A stretch of DNA of 38,515 nt from an archaeon 13_1_40CM_2_52_13 (GTDB taxonomy: Archaea; Thermoproteota; Bathyarchaeia; 40CM-2-53-6): NCBI GenBank assembly GCA_001919285.1, contig MNHO01000011.1:1-38515 (forward strand), given 5' to 3'. This document shows positions 1 through 7,908 of this stretch, in pieces. How positions within the stretch are numbered: position 1 is the stretch's first letter; each line of letters starts with the position of its first letter. The notes beneath the pieces were generated by a model. That model did not search any database. It worked only from the letters and a program-made list of their open reading frames with translations, and had not been told where the DNA came from. The translations under genes and the position numbers were made by a program.

Positions 1-250
1 CGAGTGAGTAGAAGGGATGTTCCGGGGTTGTCTCCACCGAGTAGCCGTTTCGAAGGGTTACTTTGACGAGCTTGTCGCTGTGAAGTTTCCAGACTTGGGA
101 GACGTTCCGATCCTCGATCATCATAGTGTTGGGATTGAAGGAGTCTACTTGGAGTGGGGCCGGCCCTGTTCTCTTCAGTTTCGAGTAGACCTGGGCGATC
201 TCCTCGATCTGACCGTCGGATAGGGTTACCAGACTGTCTCCGCTTACGCA
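1..250 (-). other. N-terminal part of an intein (splicing domain) inserted after HVDHGK of aEF-2
   Basis: CVSGDSLVTLSDGQIEEIAQVYSKLKRTGPAPLQVDSFNPNTMMIEDRNVSQVWKLHSDKLVKVTLRNGYSVETTPEHPFYSL: block A-like Cys1 start (CVSGDSLVTL) and block B-like TxxH (TTPEHPF). The open frame runs off the window. Confidence 0.9.
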
Positions 251-349
251 CTTTCCATGGTCTACGTGTGCGATGATGCCGATGTTGCGGACTTGGTCCT
301 TGTTGGAGACGATTTTGAGAATGTCTGCTGAGCTTTTGAATCGGGGCAA
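1..349 (-). CDS. fusA: Archaeal elongation factor 2 (aEF-2), N-terminal extein of 33 aa, TTG start, interrupted by an intein and truncated by the window edge
   Basis: Reverse-strand translation from TTG at 349: MPRFKSSADILKIVSNKDQVRNIGIIAHVDHGK, a canonical aEF-2 N-terminus and GTPase P-loop. It continues in frame into CVSGDSLVTLSDG... An in-frame stop lies just upstream. Confidence 0.9.
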   Translation of the reverse strand, partial: MPRFKSSADILKIVSNKDQVRNIGIIAHVDHGKCVSGDSLVTLSDGQIEEIAQVYSKLKRTGPAPLQVDSFNPNTMMIEDRNVSQVWKLHSDKLVKVTLRNGYSVETTPEHPFYSL

Positions 350-438
350 CGGTCTTACCTATCTTCTCGAAGAGATAGCTCGAACTCCCGGATTCTCTAT
401 TATAGGTTTCCCGGAATGGTTCTGTAAAGTCTCCGGTT

Positions 439-690
439 TCAATTGTTGGTTTCCTCGCTTGTAAATTTCCGATTGCTGAGACTTGCGTTCTGAATCAGTG
501 TTTCCCACTTGTTTTCGCCTTCAATCTGAATTCCGCAGGCTTCGGCTGGGGTCCGTCCGTCTAGTCCTTCATGCGGTCTGATGTAGTTGTGGAATATCTG
601 ATAGCCTCGAAGAATTGGAGTATCTCATTCTTCAAGCTCCGCATGACCTTCTCGCGGTCCCGCGACTGCTACGAAAATTGAATGGCTTTC
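439..690 (-). pseudogene. Transposase (DDE/rve-type) C-terminal remnant with a frameshift
   Basis: Minus strand reads RDREKVMRSLKNE [frameshift] TPILRGYQIFHNYIRPHEGLDGRTPAEACGIQIEGENKWETLIQNASLSNRKFTSEETNN*. NYIRPHEGLxGxTPAE is a hallmark of transposase C-termini. Confidence 0.8.
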
Positions 691-903
691 TGAAAAGTTG
701 ACTTGCCATCTATTCAATCAGCTATATCTTCAGGTACTTTCCGTCAACTGCCTCTCTCTTTGGCTTGGCCAAATCAATTCGATGAGGGCTTTGCCAAAGA
801 AGCCACCACCTCTTTAACCGCATAAGTAGCCCGATTGGCTTGATTTCCGTAATGACAGCAATCAGTATCCTACAATGCCCGATGTGATTGCGTTCTCTCG
901 GAA

Positions 904-1395
904 TTACCCACTGCCATTTTTCATCAAATTCACCCCGGCGATTGAGCGTTCCATTTCCATAGAAACCCGAAGTGTCTTATCATCGTAGATTGGTAAAATG
1001 TCCCCGTTTGAGAATGTTGCTTGAGCGGCCCGATAACCATGTCGAAGGGTTCCCCTAAAGCGAATACGGAACCAAAGACTCTCTCCAAGATGAAAGATTT
1101 GTTTGTCAGGCTCTATCCCACACTCTAATAACTCGACTGTCTTACTTGTTGAAGTCGCGACCTCTGGTAAGGGTAGCGATTTCATGTCAGCCGGAACCTG
1201 CTCTGATTTTTCCGTGATAGCCTTCCAAATTATGCCTCCCGCGGCCCCAAACATGAGCAATGACGATCCTGAAATCATCAGAACTGCGAAATCTACCACG
1301 TTTAGTAGGAACCCTTCTCGAAAAGCACCGTAAGGCATGATGACAGCAGCGAGAGTAAGCACCAATGCGATGACAAATCGTGAGCGCTTACGCAT
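904..1395 (-). CDS. Hypothetical membrane protein
   Basis: 163-aa ORF with two N-terminal hydrophobic segments; no recognised family. Confidence 0.5.
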   Translation of the reverse strand: MRKRSRFVIALVLTLAAVIMPYGAFREGFLLNVVDFAVLMISGSSLLMFGAAGGIIWKAITEKSEQVPADMKSLPLPEVATSTSKTVELLECGIEPDKQIFHLGESLWFRIRFRGTLRHGYRAAQATFSNGDILPIYDDKTLRVSMEMERSIAGVNLMKNGSG

Positions 1396-1556
1396 TTGAC
1401 GTATCCACTAGCAACAGCATTTTTTACAGCTTTGTTCGAGCGAACAATCTACTGCAGACTTTCCGGAACCCCCGGAACAAGTCCAATAACCAATACTAAC
1501 CGGCAACCATTATCACCTTAGAGTGTCAAGGGCTGTGGTTCGAGGGCGAGAACAGG

Positions 1557-2222
1557 TTGGAGATAGATCATTGCGTTTTCCCCGACGATCTTCTATACGA
1601 TTTGGACAACAACACGTGGTTGCGCATTGAAGAGAATGGGAATGTCACCGTGGGAGTCACCACTGTGCTGCCAGCGATAGCTGGCAAGCTAACTCTAGCG
1701 AGACTGAAATTGGGCGAAGTTGAAATTCGTCGTGGTCAGAGTCTTGGAACTCTTGAGAGCCAGAAGTTTGTGGGTCCGATCCCATCGCCCATCTCCGGGA
1801 CCCTGCTAAAGACGAACGGTTTGGTCTCCGATCAGCCAAGGATCATCAACGATTCGCCGTATGAGGAAGGTTGGATTGCGAGACTCAAGCCAGCTCATCT
1901 CCCCCTAGAACGGATTCTTCTATCAAAGACTACGGAGTCAAGGATTCCGCTAGCGCAGAAGATCGCGCAATTCCACGTGCGCTGCTTCAAGGCGTTTCCG
2001 GATCATGAAATGTCCGAGATCGGCACCGAGTGTTCTGCAGTCTTGGTCCGATTGAACGATTTGCTCGCCACCATACCGCTTGGTGAGGTAGTCCATTTGA
2101 TATCTGACGATCCAACCTCCTATGTTGAAATGGTGGCCTGGTCGGAGAGGACAGAGCAGAGCCTCGTCGATTGGAGGAAGGAAGGAAACCTGTTCCATTT
2201 CATCGTTAAGAAGGTGCACTAG
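1557..2222 (+). CDS. Lipoyl-domain (GcvH/LbpA-like) protein fused to a C-terminal TusA-like domain
   Basis: LGTLESQKFVGPIPSPISGTLL (lipoyl-lysine ESxK motif) and SPYEEGWIARLKP (GcvH-like). C-term TECSAVLVRLNDLLATIPLGEVVHLISDDPTSYVEMVAWSERTEQSL...FHFIVKK is TusA/SirA-like. Confidence 0.8.
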   Translation: MEIDHCVFPDDLLYDLDNNTWLRIEENGNVTVGVTTVLPAIAGKLTLARLKLGEVEIRRGQSLGTLESQKFVGPIPSPISGTLLKTNGLVSDQPRIINDSPYEEGWIARLKPAHLPLERILLSKTTESRIPLAQKIAQFHVRCFKAFPDHEMSEIGTECSAVLVRLNDLLATIPLGEVVHLISDDPTSYVEMVAWSERTEQSLVDWRKEGNLFHFIVKKVH

Positions 2223-2230
2223 AAAAAAGC

Positions 2231-2253
2231 CCCGCCGGGAAAGAGACGGCGGG
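2231..2253. terminator. GC-rich hairpin between convergent genes
   Basis: CCCGCCG (2231-2237) / CGGCGGG (2247-2253), a perfect 7-bp stem located between the two stop codons. Confidence 0.5.
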
Positions 2254-2270
2254 ATGAGAAGATTGTTCGT

Positions 2271-3146
2271 CTATGCAGGGAGGGTCTGTGGGATTGCTGG
2301 TGCGGGTTTCTCTATCGGGTTGCGGACTAGGTTGCCCCATTCTGTCCATGAGCCGTCGTAGTTCCGGACTCTCGGGTAGCCTAGCAGATATTTGAGGACG
2401 AACCAGCTGAAGCTAGATCGTTCTCCGATGCGGCAGTAGGCTACGATGTCCTTGTCGCCGGTCACGCCTTGAGCTTCGTAGAGTTTCTTGATATCCTCGT
2501 AGGGTTTGAAGGTGCCATCCTCTTTGACAGCTTGGCTCCAAGGTATGTTGACTGCGCCGGGTATATGCCCGCCACGCTGAGCATGTTCGGTTGGATATTC
2601 TGGGGGTGCCAATACTTCGCCGCTGAACTCCTTGGGGCTTCTGACATCGACGAACTTGACGTTAGGCTTGTTGTGTAGATCGAGTGCTTGTCGGAGATAG
2701 ACTCTGATGTTCTCTTCGGGATTGGATGCGTGGAAATTGGTTGGGGCGTGTTTGGGGATGTCTCTGGTTAGGGGTTTGTCCTCGTCGATCCACTTCTTAC
2801 GTCCGCCATTGATGAGTACTGCGTTTTTGACGCCGTAGTATTGGAGGTCCCAGTAGGCGTAGGCTGCGAACCAGTTGTTGAAGTCGCCGTAGAGGGCTAT
2901 CTTGGTATCGTTGCTGATTCCGGACTTGCTGAAGAGTTGCTCGAGCTGTTCTTTGGATAAGATGTCTCTTTGTAGTGGGTCGTTGAGGTCTTTGCGCCAG
3001 TCGAAAAGGACTGCGCCCGGGATGTGTCCTAGTTGGTAGTTTACCGTCGGATCGTAGTCCACTTCAACAATTCGTACTTTGGGGTCGTTGAGGTGCTCTT
3101 CTGCCCATTCGGTGCTGACTAGTACTTCGGGATGTGCATATGACAT
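2271..3146 (-). CDS. sseA: Thiosulfate/3-mercaptopyruvate sulfurtransferase (two rhodanese domains)
   Basis: GHIPGAVLFDW, INGGRKKW, FVDVRSPKEFSGE, GGHIPGAVNIPW, active-site loop YCRIGERSS. Confidence 0.93.
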   Translation of the reverse strand: MSYAHPEVLVSTEWAEEHLNDPKVRIVEVDYDPTVNYQLGHIPGAVLFDWRKDLNDPLQRDILSKEQLEQLFSKSGISNDTKIALYGDFNNWFAAYAYWDLQYYGVKNAVLINGGRKKWIDEDKPLTRDIPKHAPTNFHASNPEENIRVYLRQALDLHNKPNVKFVDVRSPKEFSGEVLAPPEYPTEHAQRGGHIPGAVNIPWSQAVKEDGTFKPYEDIKKLYEAQGVTGDKDIVAYCRIGERSSFSWFVLKYLLGYPRVRNYDGSWTEWGNLVRNPIEKPAPAIPQTLPA

Positions 3147-3182
3147 ATGTTATATCCGGTCGTGGGACATAACATACGTCAT
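3140..3182. promoter_or_regulatory. Operator-like inverted repeat over the rhodanese start codon and promoter
   Basis: ATGACATATGTTAT (3140-3153) N15 ATAACATACGTCAT (3169-3182): 13 of 14 complementary positions. Each arm is itself near-palindromic (ACATATGT / ACATACGT). Confidence 0.6.
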
Positions 3183-3296
3183 ATTTATGCTTCACTTTTA
3201 TTCCATCCGGAATAGTCCGCGACATCCATATCAGCGAAAGTATCCAGACATGAACGTTAAATCGTCGAGCAAAGGCGGAACCAACTTAGACCTAAT

Positions 3297-3767
3297 TTGA
3301 TTCAAGTTCCGCCATGGATTCGCGAAACCTTCGACAGCTACCTAGTCTGCGAATTTACGACTGTAAAGTCTGGCAAGCCCGTGACATTACCTCTGTTGCC
3401 GTTTTACCTTCCAGACTCTGGAAAATTTGTAGTAACCTCCAGCATCCTCTTCTCGAAGAAGGCCGAGAATGTGAAACAGAATCCAAAGGTCTCGCTTCTA
3501 TTCTCAAACCCCGAAGGGTCGAAGGCCGGAAAACACGCTGTGCTGGTTCAAGGAGTCGCCGACGCTGACGATTCTGACCTCGACCATGGATGGGAGAAGT
3601 ATCTCTCCTACTGGCGCAAGAAGGAACCTTACATTGACGCTTACTTGACGGAGCGAGAAAAGTTCGGATGGTTCTGGAAACGGATCGTCGTCCAAGTCGA
3701 GCCCAAGAAGATCCTCGCATGGAAGAACGGTGATACTTCGCGGCCGCCCGAAGTGTTCGGAGCCTAG
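3297..3767 (+). CDS. PPOX/FMN-binding split-barrel family protein
   Basis: LVCEFTTVKSGKPVTLPLLPFYLPDSGKFVVTSSILFSKKAENVKQNPKVSLLFSNPEG resembles pyridoxamine-5'-phosphate-oxidase-like proteins. Confidence 0.75.
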   Translation: MIQVPPWIRETFDSYLVCEFTTVKSGKPVTLPLLPFYLPDSGKFVVTSSILFSKKAENVKQNPKVSLLFSNPEGSKAGKHAVLVQGVADADDSDLDHGWEKYLSYWRKKEPYIDAYLTEREKFGWFWKRIVVQVEPKKILAWKNGDTSRPPEVFGA

Positions 3768-3771
3768 AAAG

Positions 3772-4170
3772 ATGAAAAGTCTGGACTATCAACGGCTCGG
3801 CAATTTCCGCTATGCAGTCATAACACTCGTCGGGGATGATGGATTCCCGTTTAGCGTCGCGACCGATTTCAAGATACTGCCTGACAAGAAGATAGTATTG
3901 CAAAAGCCGGCTCTACCATCGAAGCTCGACGGCAAGCGAGTAAATGTGCTCTTCAATCATATCAGAGGCTTGCCGGGAGGTGGGTACGGCGATCGGAGAT
4001 ACATGCTGGTCTGGGGAACTACCCATGAGGATCATGGAACGCTGAGGTTCGAGCCTGAGACAGTATCAGAGTGGGACGAGAAGATTCTGCCCTTTGACCA
4101 GTACTGCGCCAAGTCTGCGCCGCAGGGAGCCAAATACTTGGGAAAGCTTCAGGCGTCTGTCGAAGCCTGA
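3772..4170 (+). CDS. Second PPOX-like split-barrel protein, partner of the preceding gene
   Basis: AVITLVGDDGFPFSVATDFKIL...LDGKRVNVLFNHIRG...RYMLVWGTTHE; starts 5 bp after the previous stop. Confidence 0.6.
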   Translation: MKSLDYQRLGNFRYAVITLVGDDGFPFSVATDFKILPDKKIVLQKPALPSKLDGKRVNVLFNHIRGLPGGGYGDRRYMLVWGTTHEDHGTLRFEPETVSEWDEKILPFDQYCAKSAPQGAKYLGKLQASVEA

Positions 4171-4748
4171 TCCTCTTCGAGGTCCGCGCCCGCGACGTCC
4201 CTTGGAGCCTCTTCCGGGGGAGATACTTCCGTTGCCTCGGCGAACTCCTGGTCGATAACTCCCTTGGGCTTTGATTCAGCGATAAGCATCATCAGACTCT
4301 GAAGGTCGAGCTCAGCTCTCGTGCGCCAGCCAAGCTTGACTAGTCCTTCTTCGTCCTCTTCTAAGTAGCCAGAACGTAGGAAAGCGTCGGTTAGGGTGAG
4401 CGCTCTCCAGCGTCCCACCTTCTGTCCGATCACCTCTTCAAGCTCCTTCCTCTCGCTCTTCCCCTGCTTGGAGACGATCAGTGACAGGCAGGCTGCCAGC
4501 GCCGCTAGGTTATCGATTCTCCACCCTGTCATCCTCGCCTCTCTAGGTGTCAGGGTCCCTTTCAGCCTAACGAAGTATCTCGACTCTTCCTCTCCATCAG
4601 GTCCTGGCTTGTAGTCGCTGAGAACCTGCGACTCTACCTTCTTGACCTCCAGGTCGAGATCCTTCAAGCTCACGTCAAGTTGCGTCAATACTTTCAGATA
4701 CTCTTTGCCAAGGCCTGTCTTCAGCTCCCACGATCTGGCACCAGGCAC
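4149..4748 (-). CDS. Winged-helix protein of SMC-partner (Kite/Nse1-Nse3/ScpB-like) appearance
   Basis: Third gene of the SMC operon. WH-like segment NLAALAACLSLIVSKQGKSERKELEEVIGQKVGRWRALTLTDAFLRSGYLEEDEEGLVKLGWRTRAEL. The frame stays open and looks coding upstream (...EVKQEQTYYPERVKRAAHLLFFKRGR), so the true start is probably earlier. Confidence 0.55.
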   Translation of the reverse strand: MPGARSWELKTGLGKEYLKVLTQLDVSLKDLDLEVKKVESQVLSDYKPGPDGEEESRYFVRLKGTLTPREARMTGWRIDNLAALAACLSLIVSKQGKSERKELEEVIGQKVGRWRALTLTDAFLRSGYLEEDEEGLVKLGWRTRAELDLQSLMMLIAESKPKGVIDQEFAEATEVSPPEEAPRDVAGADLEEDQASTDA

Positions 4749-4819
4749 TCTTCCTCTCTTGAAGAAGAGAAGGTGTGCGGCTCGTTTGACCCGCTCTGGA
4801 TAGTAGGTTTGTTCCTGTT

Positions 4820-5512
4820 TTACTTCGCCCGTGACGTAACAACCTCCTTGGTAATCGGTATGGGATAGCTGAGCGGTGATCCCTGCCGGGACGCGAATGG
4901 TGGGTCACGTGGTATCAAGAACATCTTCTCTCTCTTCCTCTCTAGCACAGCCATCCCGTAACTGATAAGAAAGCTGACCATCTGAGCCCGGAGAACCGTC
5001 TGCGGAAAATTGCTGGTTCTGACGAAGCTCCAGTATTCAATCCGCTCTTCCTCTCCAGCTTTCTCCTTCATCTCTATCCGTAATTCGTCTAAGCGCTTCG
5101 TGAACGCCTTCTCTTCAAGGACCCTCATCCTGGCGAGCTCCGGCGAATCCATTGGGCCGGGGGTTTCGAAGGGTCCAGTCGCAAGTCTCTTGCGTCTTTC
5201 GAAGAAGGATAGCATGTGCTGCCAATAATCTAGGGCTTCCTTGGTAGACGCGTCCGTCAACTGTTCCAGCTCAACAACCGGATGCCATGATAGTAGAAGG
5301 AGTTCGGCTAGTTGTTCTCTTGACATTGATCCAATCTTTTGCTTGACCATGCCCGGATCGACGAACAGCGAGCTGGATTGGAATCTGAGGTTGGCGCTCT
5401 GGAGACCTACTACTCTCGCCAGGCTGGTGATGGCTCTCATGTCTAGAAGGTTGTCCTGTAGGGTCTTCCAGTTCTCGGCGTGCCGTCTGATGACTCTGAG
5501 CGCCTCAGACAC
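4820..5512 (-). CDS. SMC-associated protein (candidate kleisin-like/winged-helix subunit)
   Basis: Immediately downstream of the SMC gene and ahead of the Kite-like gene. The reading frame extends upstream of the ORF-track start as VEIDSAQRTSKASGRKELEELIQTCNSIENRQFNPFLLDV. Confidence 0.5.
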   Translation of the reverse strand: MSEALRVIRRHAENWKTLQDNLLDMRAITSLARVVGLQSANLRFQSSSLFVDPGMVKQKIGSMSREQLAELLLLSWHPVVELEQLTDASTKEALDYWQHMLSFFERRKRLATGPFETPGPMDSPELARMRVLEEKAFTKRLDELRIEMKEKAGEEERIEYWSFVRTSNFPQTVLRAQMVSFLISYGMAVLERKREKMFLIPRDPPFASRQGSPLSYPIPITKEVVTSRAK

Positions 5513-5619
5513 ATCGAGGAGGAAGGGATTGAACTGACGGTTCTCGATAGAGTTGCAGGTCTGGATTAGCTCTTCCAGCTCCTTCCGTCCAGACGCCTTG
5601 CTGGTTCTTTGCGCCGAGT

Positions 5620-7530
5620 CTATTTCAACTCCTTGACGATCGAGCTGCCTTCGACATTCTGCACAACGACAACGTGGACTTGGTCTTCGCTGGGCAGGGA
5701 TAACTGTCCCGGAGTTATGGCAATGTACTGGCTCGTGTCCGTCGTCTTTGAGGCCGCGTGGATGAGTCGAGAAACAGTCTCTCGGTTCTTAGGGTCCATG
5801 TGAACGTCGAACTCATCAATTGCCCGGAAGGGCGATGAGATGAACTGTTGGAGTGACAGGAGGAACGCGATCAGAGCGACGGTACGTTCTCCGCCACTAG
5901 GGGCGAGGCTGTCTAGGGACACCGGTTCATTTCCCTTGAAGCCCGCGTAGAGTTCGAGGCCCGCTTTCTCGATGTTCTTCGAGGACTTGAGGTCGATTCT
6001 TCCCCTGGCTCCAACTTCTTCGAGCAGGTTGCTGTACCGGGCTGAGAGGTCTTCGAGAAGTTTTCCCATGACGGTTTTCCAACGGTCAAACCGTCCTAGC
6101 AGCTCTCCCAAGACCTCGGATCTGTTTTGCTCTACGACCTCGGCCTTCTTCCTTAGATCTTCATACACGTCGCCGTATGTCTTGAACATCTTCTCCACAT
6201 CGGCTGAGAGGTGCGCGAGCGGACGAATCCTTTCCTGAACTGCGGCCGTCTCTAAGGTCACATCGTGCAGGTCTCTTGGATTCTCGAAGACTGGTCCGAG
6301 CTGGAGCGCCTGGGTTCTTATTGGTGCTAGTTCTTCTTCGCCGAGTCCTAGTTGGACTTGGAGCTCTTGAACTTCTTGAGCCATCATTGAAAGCTTGAAG
6401 CTGTTGACTTCGGACTTGACCTTCGATTCAACAAGTAGATCCGTGCTCTTCGTAAGATGTCCTGACAGTTCGGCGATCTTTGAGCGCACCCGGGCGTATT
6501 CTGTCTCGTCCAGTTGTGCGGTATTGGATATTTTCTCATGCTCTTGATTCAGCTCCGCCAGTGTCTGTCTTAGTTGATCATTCTGCTCAGCCCCGGGTGT
6601 GACTAGATCTCTGAATCTTGCTATCCATTCAAGCGAGCCTGAGCGGAATCCGCGACTATGCTCGAGTTTCAGGTGTTCTTCGCGGAATGTTTCAAGTTCT
6701 TGGCTTACTCGATCAAGTTCGCTGGAGAGTTTGAGGTGTTCCTTTTGGGCCGAGTCTAGTTCTTCCTTAGCGTCTTCCGATTTTCTCTGGAGAGAGGATA
6801 TTCTGTCCTGGAGCCGCTTCTGGGACGCTTCTTTTCTAAGGATTCTGCGCCAAGTTAGTTCTCTCTGGAGATCCTTGAGCTGTTGTTCGAGTTTCTTCTT
6901 CGTCTCATATTTTTCGTATTCTCTCTGCCAGTGGAGGTAGGTCTCTCTCGTCCCTTCGATGACAGAGGACATTGTTTCTCGTTCAGTCGTGAGCTTCTGT
7001 AGTCGGTCGCTTGCCTCTAGGACTTCTTTGCGGTACGCGCCGAATCCGACCGCGTCTTCGAGGAGCAGAAGCTTTTCGATTGGGCTCACCGTTCCGAAGC
7101 GTCCAACCATTAGCTGGTGCATTATCACAAGCATATTGTCAGGGTTGAGTCCGATCTTGGAGAGTCCTTCCATTAGGCTAGTCCTAGAGACGGGTTTGTT
7201 GTTGAGAAGATAGTGGTAGTCACCCGACCGTTTGAGGATGCGGGTGAGTAGAATCTTATCGCTCCGCGCTTGTGGGAAGGGTCTTGGACCTTTTTCTGAT
7301 TCGTTGTCGAGCAGGACGGAGATTCGCGCCTGGTCTTCGCCCCAGCGGATTAGTTCGCTGAGCTTTCTGGATCTCTCCGTGTATGCTTGTCCAAGTACTA
7401 CTGATATTCCGAGGAGGATGGAGGATTTTCCTGCGCCGTTGGGTCCGACGATAAGATTTAGGCCGGGTTCTAGTGGAATGCTTGCGTTCTTGTAGCTCAT
7501 GAAGTTGGTGAGCTGTACTTCGCGGATCAA
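5620..7530 (-). CDS. Compact SMC5/6-like (SMC/Rad50 superfamily) ATPase, 636 aa
   Basis: Walker A LNLIVGPNGAGKSSILLGISVVLG; coiled-coil middle; signature and Walker B LAPSGGERTVALIAFLLSLQQFISSPFRAIDEFDVHMDPKNRETVSRLI; TSQYIAITPGQL resembles SMC5 TSQYFLITPKLL. Confidence 0.85.
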   Translation of the reverse strand: MIREVQLTNFMSYKNASIPLEPGLNLIVGPNGAGKSSILLGISVVLGQAYTERSRKLSELIRWGEDQARISVLLDNESEKGPRPFPQARSDKILLTRILKRSGDYHYLLNNKPVSRTSLMEGLSKIGLNPDNMLVIMHQLMVGRFGTVSPIEKLLLLEDAVGFGAYRKEVLEASDRLQKLTTERETMSSVIEGTRETYLHWQREYEKYETKKKLEQQLKDLQRELTWRRILRKEASQKRLQDRISSLQRKSEDAKEELDSAQKEHLKLSSELDRVSQELETFREEHLKLEHSRGFRSGSLEWIARFRDLVTPGAEQNDQLRQTLAELNQEHEKISNTAQLDETEYARVRSKIAELSGHLTKSTDLLVESKVKSEVNSFKLSMMAQEVQELQVQLGLGEEELAPIRTQALQLGPVFENPRDLHDVTLETAAVQERIRPLAHLSADVEKMFKTYGDVYEDLRKKAEVVEQNRSEVLGELLGRFDRWKTVMGKLLEDLSARYSNLLEEVGARGRIDLKSSKNIEKAGLELYAGFKGNEPVSLDSLAPSGGERTVALIAFLLSLQQFISSPFRAIDEFDVHMDPKNRETVSRLIHAASKTTDTSQYIAITPGQLSLPSEDQVHVVVVQNVEGSSIVKELK

Positions 7531-7638
7531 TTCTCCACTAGCCCTGGTTCTCTATTCTCTAGTTGCAGGGATGATTAGAACACTTCGTGATTTATCAATG
7601 TTTAAATAGCCGATCGGGAGTTTATCGCGTTCCGGAGT

Positions 7639-7890
7639 GTGCCAGGTGCGGGATTGAGGCGGCTTGGCAAAGTACTGCACCTGTCAAAGAGTGGCAATCT
7701 TCTCCTTCGACTCGAACAATATCCAGTCCCAATAATCGGCGCACAAGTCTGCGACTACAAACTTCGGAGTGTCGGTGTGGTCAACAATATTCTGGGTCCA
7801 GCGAAGGCTCCATACGTCTCGGTGAAGCCAGTCGCGAATGTTGATGGTGCACTCGTCGGCCGGGTTCTCTACCAGGTCGAGAAGGATTAG
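7639..7890 (+). CDS. gar1: H/ACA RNP component GAR1
   Basis: RLGKVLHLSKSGNLLLRL...PIIGAQVCDYKLRSVGVVNNILGPAKAPYVSVKP; GTG start; TATA-like TTTAAATA upstream (about 7601). Confidence 0.88.
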   Translation: MPGAGLRRLGKVLHLSKSGNLLLRLEQYPVPIIGAQVCDYKLRSVGVVNNILGPAKAPYVSVKPVANVDGALVGRVLYQVEKD

Positions 7891-7908
7891 GAGCATCAAA
7901 AAGAAAAC

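Noticed and set aside
17-464. Plus-strand ORFs 17..223 and 273..464
   Set aside because: Antisense to the EF-2/intein frame and to the transposase remnant; their translations show no family features.
3297-4170. One frameshifted PPOX gene instead of two
   Set aside because: Each ORF has its own start and stop, separated by a 4-bp gap, and each looks like a complete split-barrel protein; kept as two genes.
5972-7495. Plus-strand Ser/Arg-rich ORFs within the SMC gene
   Set aside because: Shadow ORFs opposite a strongly supported SMC coding sequence; biased composition typical of antisense frames.
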